A stretch of DNA of 20,594 nucleotides from Clostridia bacterium (GTDB lineage Bacteria > Bacillota > Clostridia > Oscillospirales > CAG-272): assembly GCA_017408535.1 (NCBI GenBank), contig JAFQUL010000140.1, forward strand, positions 1-20,594, given 5' to 3'. A program made the position numbers and the translations under genes. This document shows positions 16,053 to 20,594 of the stretch, in pieces. The notes under the pieces are model-generated. The model saw nothing but the letters and a program-made list of their open reading frames with translations. It had not been told where the DNA came from and made no database searches. Positions within the stretch are counted from its first letter, which is position 1. Each line of letters begins with the position of its first letter.

Positions 16053-17411
16053 ATGAAACAAACTATAGAAACAATTACACCAACTGTCATAAAACTATCT
16101 GATGTGTGCCGTAAATCCGATGCGGTCAACCCTGACAACTATGAGAAATATGACGTTAAGCGCGGTCTGAGAGACGCACAGGGCCGTGGCGTGGTTGCGG
16201 GACTCACTAACATTTCCGACGTAATAGCAAAAAAGACGGTAAACGGCGAAGAGGTCCCCTGCAGGGGTGAGTTATACTACCGCGGATATAACATAAAAGA
16301 TCTCACCGAAGGGTTTCTGTCAAAAGGACGTTTCGGATTTGAAGAAGCGGCGTATCTCCTGCTTATAGGAGAGCTTCCGACCGAAGAGGAGCTTGCCGAT
16401 TTTACACGTGAGCTGAGAGACCGCTGTACTCTGCCGAGGAATTTCTTCCGTGACGTAATAATGAAAGCGCCCAGTGCAAACATGATGATCTCTCTTTCAA
16501 GAAGCATACTTACCCTCTATTCCTACGATCATTACGCTGACGATACGTCACTTGAAAACGTTATGCGCCAATGTCTGAATATGATCAGCCAATTTCCGAT
16601 GCTGGCGGTGTACGGATATCAGGCCTACAGACACAGCGAAGGAGACAGCCTTATTATCCACCGCCCGGACAGAAAGCTGTCGGTTGCTGAAAATATTCTG
16701 ATGATGCTCAGAGACGATAAACAGTATACCCCCATAGAAGCGGCCGTGCTTGACCTGGCTCTGGTGCTTCACATGGAGCACGGCGGAGGTAACAACTCCA
16801 CCTTTACAACACGAGTAGTGACCTCCTCCGGTACCGATACCTATTCCACTATGGCCGCCGCTCTCGGCTCTCTAAAGGGACCCCGTCACGGCGGAGCAAA
16901 TATCAAGGTAGTCGAAATGATGAACGATATGCGCAAACATGTAAACGACCCGGAAGATGACGATGAAATAAAGCACTATCTCACCGGTATCCTTGCAAAG
17001 GAGAATTTTGACCGTTCGGGGCTTATATACGGTGTCGGACATGCGATATATTCAAAAAGCGACCCGAGAGCGGAAATATTCAAAGAATTTGTGGGAAAGC
17101 TTGCCGCAACAAAGCACAAGTCAAAGGAATTCAAGCTTTATTCAGCTGTTGAACGCCTCGCTCCCGAGCTCATTGCAGAGAAGAGAAAAATGTACAAGGG
17201 CGTCAGCATAAACGTTGACTTTTACAGCGGTCTCCTTTACCGGATGCTGGGACTGCCCCTTGAGTTGTTTACCCCTATGTTCGCAGTATCACGTATTGTG
17301 GGTTGGAGTGCACATAGGCTCGAGGAGCTGTGTGCCGCAAACAAGATAATCCGCCCCGCATACGTAAGTACCTTCGGGCATAGAGACTATATAGATATAG
17401 AAAAAAGATAA
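16053..17411 (+). CDS. Citrate synthase (citrate/2-methylcitrate synthase family)
   Basis: A 452-aa type of citrate synthase common in Clostridia. It condenses acetyl-CoA with oxaloacetate to give citrate, the first step towards 2-oxoglutarate and glutamate. Catalytic positions are H243 (MEHGGGNNS), H279 (GPRHGGA), H330 (GVGHAIY) and D389 (NVDFYSG). RGYNI near 77-81 is the family's substrate-side loop. A 2-methylcitrate synthase role cannot be excluded, but no propionate genes are adjacent. The start at 16053 has AGGA 8 nt upstream; the open frame upstream overlaps the lipoprotein gene and is not coding. The 91-bp gap before it is A/T-rich without a clear promoter, so it may share the upstream transcript. 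Aconitase and isocitrate dehydrogenase are not next to it. Confidence 0.95.
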   Translation: MKQTIETITPTVIKLSDVCRKSDAVNPDNYEKYDVKRGLRDAQGRGVVAGLTNISDVIAKKTVNGEEVPCRGELYYRGYNIKDLTEGFLSKGRFGFEEAAYLLLIGELPTEEELADFTRELRDRCTLPRNFFRDVIMKAPSANMMISLSRSILTLYSYDHYADDTSLENVMRQCLNMISQFPMLAVYGYQAYRHSEGDSLIIHRPDRKLSVAENILMMLRDDKQYTPIEAAVLDLALVLHMEHGGGNNSTFTTRVVTSSGTDTYSTMAAALGSLKGPRHGGANIKVVEMMNDMRKHVNDPEDDDEIKHYLTGILAKENFDRSGLIYGVGHAIYSKSDPRAEIFKEFVGKLAATKHKSKEFKLYSAVERLAPELIAEKRKMYKGVSINVDFYSGLLYRMLGLPLELFTPMFAVSRIVGWSAHRLEELCAANKIIRPAYVSTFGHRDYIDIEKR

Positions 17412-17454
17412 CATATAGCAGAATGATTTTTCATCATGCTAAAGCAGAAGACAG

Positions 17455-17484
17455 AAGGAGTTTCGTGATAGATCGAAACTCCTT
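17455..17484 (+). terminator. Rho-independent terminator after citrate synthase
   Basis: An 11-bp stem, AAGGAGTTTCG (17455-17465) with CGAAACTCCTT (17474-17484), an 8-nt loop and a following T-rich stretch (TTGTCTTTGTTGTTT). The outer bases AGAC/GTCT can extend the helix around small bulges. Confidence 0.85.
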
Positions 17485-17674
17485 TTGTCTTTGTTGTTTC
17501 TGCATTTTTTAAAAGTAAACATTTATTGTGATCTCTATCCTTATACACCTGTATGCCTGGTTTCCGCAGAAAAGCGGTATTTTCAAATTCATTTGCGAAA
17601 AAACATTATGAATATAAAAACTATTTTTTCGTTTAACCCGTCAGCATTTAAATTCTTTTTCGATAATATAGGTG
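17485..17674 (+). other. A/T-rich region upstream of the ECF sigma operon
   Basis: No gene is supported here. A short hairpin CCGC-AGAAAA-GCGG lies near 17566-17579. A possible ECF-type promoter, AAC (17619-17621) with CGTC (17639-17642) 17 bp downstream, would fit autoregulation by the sigma factor encoded next, but the match is weak. GATAATATAG near 17662 lacks a partner -35 box. Confidence 0.3.
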
Positions 17675-17704
17675 AAAGCACATCACGGAAAGGAGTGGTG
17701 CTTT
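17675..17704 (+). promoter_or_regulatory. Hairpin presenting the Shine-Dalgarno sequence of the sigma gene
   Basis: AAAGCAC-AT-CAC (17675-17686) pairs with GTGGTGCTTT (17695-17704), leaving a two-base bulge and the loop GGAAAGGA, which carries most of the AAAGGAG ribosome binding site (17689-17695). The right arm ends exactly before the GTG start at 17705. The structure could set translation efficiency of the sigma factor. Confidence 0.5.
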
Positions 17705-18265
17705 GTGAGGAAGTTGTGCACAACAGAAGAAGTAGTCAAGGCTTTGGAAAATCGCGATTCCACAGCACTTGCAGATATCCAAAAGAACTATGGAGCACTA
17801 CTCCGTAGGATTGCTGTTAATTTGGGACTAAACCCAGGTGATACGGAAGAATGTATGAATGATACATACTTTGAGGTGTGGAATACCATTCCTCCCGCGA
17901 AGCCTGAAAGCATTCGTTCATACGTTTGTATGCTTATGCGAAGGATCGCTATTGACCGTATCCGATACAACAGCGCCGAGAAAAGAGCCCACACTGTTTA
18001 TTTAGAGGTTTCAAAAGAGCTTGAATCCTGTATAGATGTCGAGAACACGGTAATTGATGAAATGTGTATACCTACAATATTTAATCAGTTCCTTGAAAAT
18101 CAAACAGCCGAAAACAGAGAGATCTTTATCCGGCGTTATTATGAGTTTGAAAGTACCAAAGAAATAGCACGTGATATGATGATTGGCATTAATACCCTTG
18201 AGAAAAGGCTGTCAAGAATGAGGGCCGAGCTCAAAAGAATCCTTAAAGAATGGGGGTACAATTGA
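17705..18265 (+). CDS. ECF-type RNA polymerase sigma factor
   Basis: A 186-aa sigma-70-family protein. Region 2 spans about 19-93, with the GDTEECMNDTYFEVWN segment and MRRIAIDRIRYN typical of clostridial ECF factors. Region 4 spans about 122-182, with the helix-turn-helix STKEIARDMMIGINTLEKRLSRMR split over 150-173. It directs RNA polymerase to a small regulon in response to an extracytoplasmic signal. The start is GTG at 17705, 9 nt after AAAGGAG; the frame is open upstream to a GTG at 17672, but that lies before the ribosome binding site. Its stop overlaps the start of the next gene by one base (TGATG), the usual arrangement for a sigma and its anti-sigma. Confidence 0.9.
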   Translation: MRKLCTTEEVVKALENRDSTALADIQKNYGALLRRIAVNLGLNPGDTEECMNDTYFEVWNTIPPAKPESIRSYVCMLMRRIAIDRIRYNSAEKRAHTVYLEVSKELESCIDVENTVIDEMCIPTIFNQFLENQTAENREIFIRRYYEFESTKEIARDMMIGINTLEKRLSRMRAELKRILKEWGYN

Positions 18266-19239
18266 TGAATAATAAAAATATTCTGACCGACAAGCTCGGA
18301 GAGATCGATAGTAAATTTTTAGACGAATATCATGACAGGCGTAACTGTCGTGCATTAAGAAGAAAAAACGTTATGAAATATTGCAGCATTGCCGCATCTA
18401 TGATGCTCGTTATAACGATTTCAATAGCAACAATGTTGCCTATGTTTCGTAATACACCTACAGGTAATCCTGTAGATACTTCAACCGGTGTGATTGATAA
18501 CACAGACAACAACGATAATGCTGATAGTAATACGGACAATCCTATAAATGATAACAATAAACCGGACTACAGCGATTATACGGTTATTTATGCAAAGGAT
18601 GAGGGTTACCGCTTAGGAGATATAGTTGAATCGGAGGATGTGTATTACCCACAGGAGCTCGGTGAAATAGTATACTATGGTGATTTTTCAGGCACTGATA
18701 CTGACGTGGAAGATAACCTCTTATATGCAGTCCGCCTTTCGGGAATGAATTATTCCTGGTATAATGACTATGAGTCATCTGAGCAATGGAAAGAACTGTG
18801 GGAATATGAAGGGGAATGTGCTCAAAATGAACATGAACATCTCGAAAAAATTCACAACTTTGACTATGCCGACGCTGAGTTTTGCACGGAATGTGCTTAT
18901 CTCAGAGAACAGTTAATAGAAGCGATGAATGCAAGAGACGAGTTCGTAATGGAATTTCGTAATCAGACACATTTGAAGATAAATGAAACGGTTTTAAAGC
19001 TTGCTGAAAGTCAAGGATATGAGGCAAAAGTAGTAACACTGATTCCCAAAACTGAAAGCGAGGATTTTGTAGAAGCAAATACCGATCACGCTGTTATACT
19101 TCATTTAACGTTCGAACAGTTAATGAGCTTTGAATCTTCGCCTGAATTATCCCTTGTTTTCGAGCTTATTCCACAATGGATGGACACCGACGAGGAAGTC
19201 ATATATGTTGATACAAATTTCTATTTCAGAAATGAGTAA
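18265..19239 (+). CDS. Membrane-anchored anti-sigma-like protein
   Basis: A 324-aa protein with a charged cytoplasmic N-terminus (1-37, including GEIDSKFLDEY), one membrane helix (about 38-60), a Thr/Asn/Asp-rich linker (about 62-100) and an extracytoplasmic domain (about 105-324). This layout, and translational coupling to the sigma gene through TGATG, identify it as the probable anti-sigma partner. The N-terminus does not show a classical zinc-binding anti-sigma (HxxxCxxC) motif. The outer domain contains C185, H190, H192, H197, C207 and C210 close together and may bind a metal. GGGGG lies 8 nt before the ATG at 18265. I recognise no named domain in the exported part. Confidence 0.75.
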   Translation: MNNKNILTDKLGEIDSKFLDEYHDRRNCRALRRKNVMKYCSIAASMMLVITISIATMLPMFRNTPTGNPVDTSTGVIDNTDNNDNADSNTDNPINDNNKPDYSDYTVIYAKDEGYRLGDIVESEDVYYPQELGEIVYYGDFSGTDTDVEDNLLYAVRLSGMNYSWYNDYESSEQWKELWEYEGECAQNEHEHLEKIHNFDYADAEFCTECAYLREQLIEAMNARDEFVMEFRNQTHLKINETVLKLAESQGYEAKVVTLIPKTESEDFVEANTDHAVILHLTFEQLMSFESSPELSLVFELIPQWMDTDEEVIYVDTNFYFRNE

Positions 19240-19265
19240 TTCATATTAAAGAGGAGGTATACGTT

Positions 19266-20594
19266 ATGAAGAAATACATTGCATTAGCTTTGATTCTCGC
19301 TATTGCTTTGTCATTATACAGTTGCTTAAATACTGAAGCAGAAACATACCCCGGCAAGCAGGGAACTACAAATAATAACGATGTCAGTAACGATACATCG
19401 GAAATGAATAAAGAACGTGCTGATATTATCGTAACCGCTGACGTTAATCCCGGTACACCCCGTGAAGATATGAAAGAAGTATTCTTCGAGGACGAAAGAT
19501 ATATATACAGTTTTAACTATCCGCAAAGTAGTGTTATCAAGGCTGTATACACTGACGGAAGCTATCAGAAAGTAAAAGACGCTTTGAATGACGGGAATAT
19601 AACCGTAGAAGATCTTGATACTTATAACATCAAGTACAACTCCGAACCTAAACTTATAAATACAATAATAGACCACGCAGATAGAGATGGTATCGGAACG
19701 CCTGAAGCTCTTGAAGATTTTTACAGTGATGAAAATTACGTTTATTACTTTCCATCCATTAGAAGTCATTGTGTGATCGTATATTTCAAAGACGGAACTG
19801 AGAAAACCGTGAAAGACGCCCTGAGAGACGGTTCTGTTCTTATCAAAGATCTTGACTATTTCGGTATCAGTTACTACGCCAAAGAACCCGTTGAAGATGA
19901 TCCTTCTGATATAAACAAGCCTGTCACCATCAATATCGAAATTCCAGGTAACATAAAAGCTATTAACGTAAAAAGGTGGGATCGTACAGACGGAACAACA
20001 AAGACGGTTTTGCTTACTTCCGTAGAAGATGTTAACATCATTTGCGACTCACTTGAGTCACTGACGCTAAAAAACATTGACTATGTAAAACCCATAGAAT
20101 CTGCATTTGAGCTTACTTTCCTTGATGAAAATACCTACGAACAAAAGAGAGTTAACATTTCCTCTAATACCACTCCTTATATATCCTTTAGCGAAAATTG
20201 TTGTTCTATTGAATCCGGTAAATTTGACGTAGAGTTTTTGGAAAGCCTGTTTACTGACAAAAAGAAAGAAGTCGTTGATATAACCGTAACCAAAGTTTTG
20301 GAAAGTGATGTTGAGGAATCGTTTTATGAAGATGACGTATACATCTATAGCTTTGGGAATCCGCAGAGCTCATACACTATTGTAAGATACTCCGACGGCA
20401 GTGAGCAGAGACTTGTTGACGCACTCAGAGAGGGAAACATCAAAATCACAGACCTTGATACTTTCGGTATAAAGTACTATTCAGAGATCAAGCCTGTTGA
20501 CAATCCCGAATTGTCCTATGAAGTTCAGCACTCCAATGATTACAATATACCAACGGATTTGTTACCTATGATTGATGCAGTTGATCTTGTAATC
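19266..20594 (+). CDS. Repeat-containing lipoprotein of the sigma/anti-sigma operon, C-terminus beyond window
   Basis: An open frame of 443 codons without stop before the window end. Residues 1-19 form a lipoprotein signal ending LYS-C20, followed by an Asn/Thr/Ser-rich linker, so it should be attached to the outer membrane face. Three copies of a ~57-residue unit occur at 73-129, 152-208 and 353-410, sharing F-Y-x-D-x2-Y-x-Y-x-F, Y-x-D-G, DAL-x2-G and DLD-x3-I-x-Y. Between copies 2 and 3 lies a different segment of about 140 residues (209-352). AGAGGAGGT lies 7 nt before the ATG and the gap to the anti-sigma-like gene is only 26 nt. No enzyme motif is visible; a binding or sensing role at the cell surface is inferred from context. 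Confidence 0.82.
   Translation, partial: MKKYIALALILAIALSLYSCLNTEAETYPGKQGTTNNNDVSNDTSEMNKERADIIVTADVNPGTPREDMKEVFFEDERYIYSFNYPQSSVIKAVYTDGSYQKVKDALNDGNITVEDLDTYNIKYNSEPKLINTIIDHADRDGIGTPEALEDFYSDENYVYYFPSIRSHCVIVYFKDGTEKTVKDALRDGSVLIKDLDYFGISYYAKEPVEDDPSDINKPVTINIEIPGNIKAINVKRWDRTDGTTKTVLLTSVEDVNIICDSLESLTLKNIDYVKPIESAFELTFLDENTYEQKRVNISSNTTPYISFSENCCSIESGKFDVEFLESLFTDKKKEVVDITVTKVLESDVEESFYEDDVYIYSFGNPQSSYTIVRYSDGSEQRLVDALREGNIKITDLDTFGIKYYSEIKPVDNPELSYEVQHSNDYNIPTDLLPMIDAVDLVI
19482..19652 (+). repeat. Lipoprotein repeat unit 1
   Basis: Codes for residues 73-129, from FFEDERYIYSF through VYTDGS, DALNDGN and DLDTYNIKY. It shares the YIYSF and PQSS segments with unit 3. Confidence 0.8.
19719..19889 (+). 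repeat. Lipoprotein repeat unit 2
   Basis: Codes for residues 152-208, from FYSDENYVYYF through VYFKDGT, DALRDGS and DLDYFGISYY. It is the most divergent copy, with PSIRSH in place of PQSS. Confidence 0.8.
20322..20495 (+). repeat. Lipoprotein repeat unit 3
   Basis: Codes for residues 353-410, from FYEDDVYIYSF through RYSDGS, DALREGN and DLDTFGIKYY. It is closest to unit 1 in its first half and to unit 2 at its end. Confidence 0.8.

Noticed and set aside
17416..17440. Hairpin-like AGCAGAATGA / TCATCATGCT after citrate synthase
   Set aside because: The stem has internal mismatches and no T-run after it; the hairpin at 17455-17484 is a much better terminator.

Overview
The window looks like a chromosome segment from a low- to mid-GC Gram-positive bacterium of the class Clostridia, probably a gut-associated Oscillospiraceae/Eubacteriales-type organism. 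The evidence is strong AAAGGAGG-type ribosome binding sites, frequent GTG/TTG starts, TTGACA/TATAAT promoters with 17-18 bp spacers, lipobox lipoproteins, a MacB-like ABC protein with a very large ectodomain, formate-tetrahydrofolate ligase, and the clostridial type of ECF sigma/anti-sigma pair. Assignment to a genus is not possible from the sequence alone. No rRNA, tRNA, CRISPR array, insertion sequence or phage gene was seen.

Layout. (1) 1-860, minus strand: a GNAT acetyltransferase followed by a flavin-reductase-like protein cut by the window edge. Their promoter is back to back with the next operon's promoter. (2) 962-3980, plus strand: cytoplasmic serine hydrolase (class C beta-lactamase fold), MFS transporter, and alkaline-phosphatase-superfamily hydrolase, ended by a 14-bp hairpin at 3997-4028 shared with the convergent operon. 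Between the MFS and phosphatase genes lies a short relic of a second serine-hydrolase C-terminus. (3) 4032-8215, minus strand: a 1003-aa MacB-like ABC ATPase-permease followed by an AI-2E-family membrane protein. (4) 8502-13439, plus strand: fhs, tsaE, a beta-helix protein and tsaB, driven by a good promoter at 8417-8445 and closed by a terminator. This links C1-folate metabolism with tRNA t6A synthesis, with a carbohydrate-enzyme-like gene inserted between the two t6A genes. (5) 13471-17411, plus strand: CPBP membrane protease, tadA, an SGNH-type lipoprotein and citrate synthase, closed by a terminator at 17455-17484. (6) 17705-20594, plus strand: ECF sigma factor, an overlapping membrane-anchored anti-sigma-like protein, and a lipoprotein with three copies of a ~57-residue repeat that runs off the window end. 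This last block is visibly more A/T-rich than the rest.

Most of the window is ordinary housekeeping and transport. The part most likely to hold something undescribed is block 6: a signalling cassette whose surface lipoprotein is built from a repeated unit I cannot assign to a named domain, with a possible metal-binding Cys/His cluster in the exported part of the anti-sigma-like protein and a start region whose Shine-Dalgarno sequence sits in a hairpin loop. Second in interest are the serine-hydrolase relic at 3091-3150 and the intracellular beta-helix gene inserted between tsaE and tsaB.
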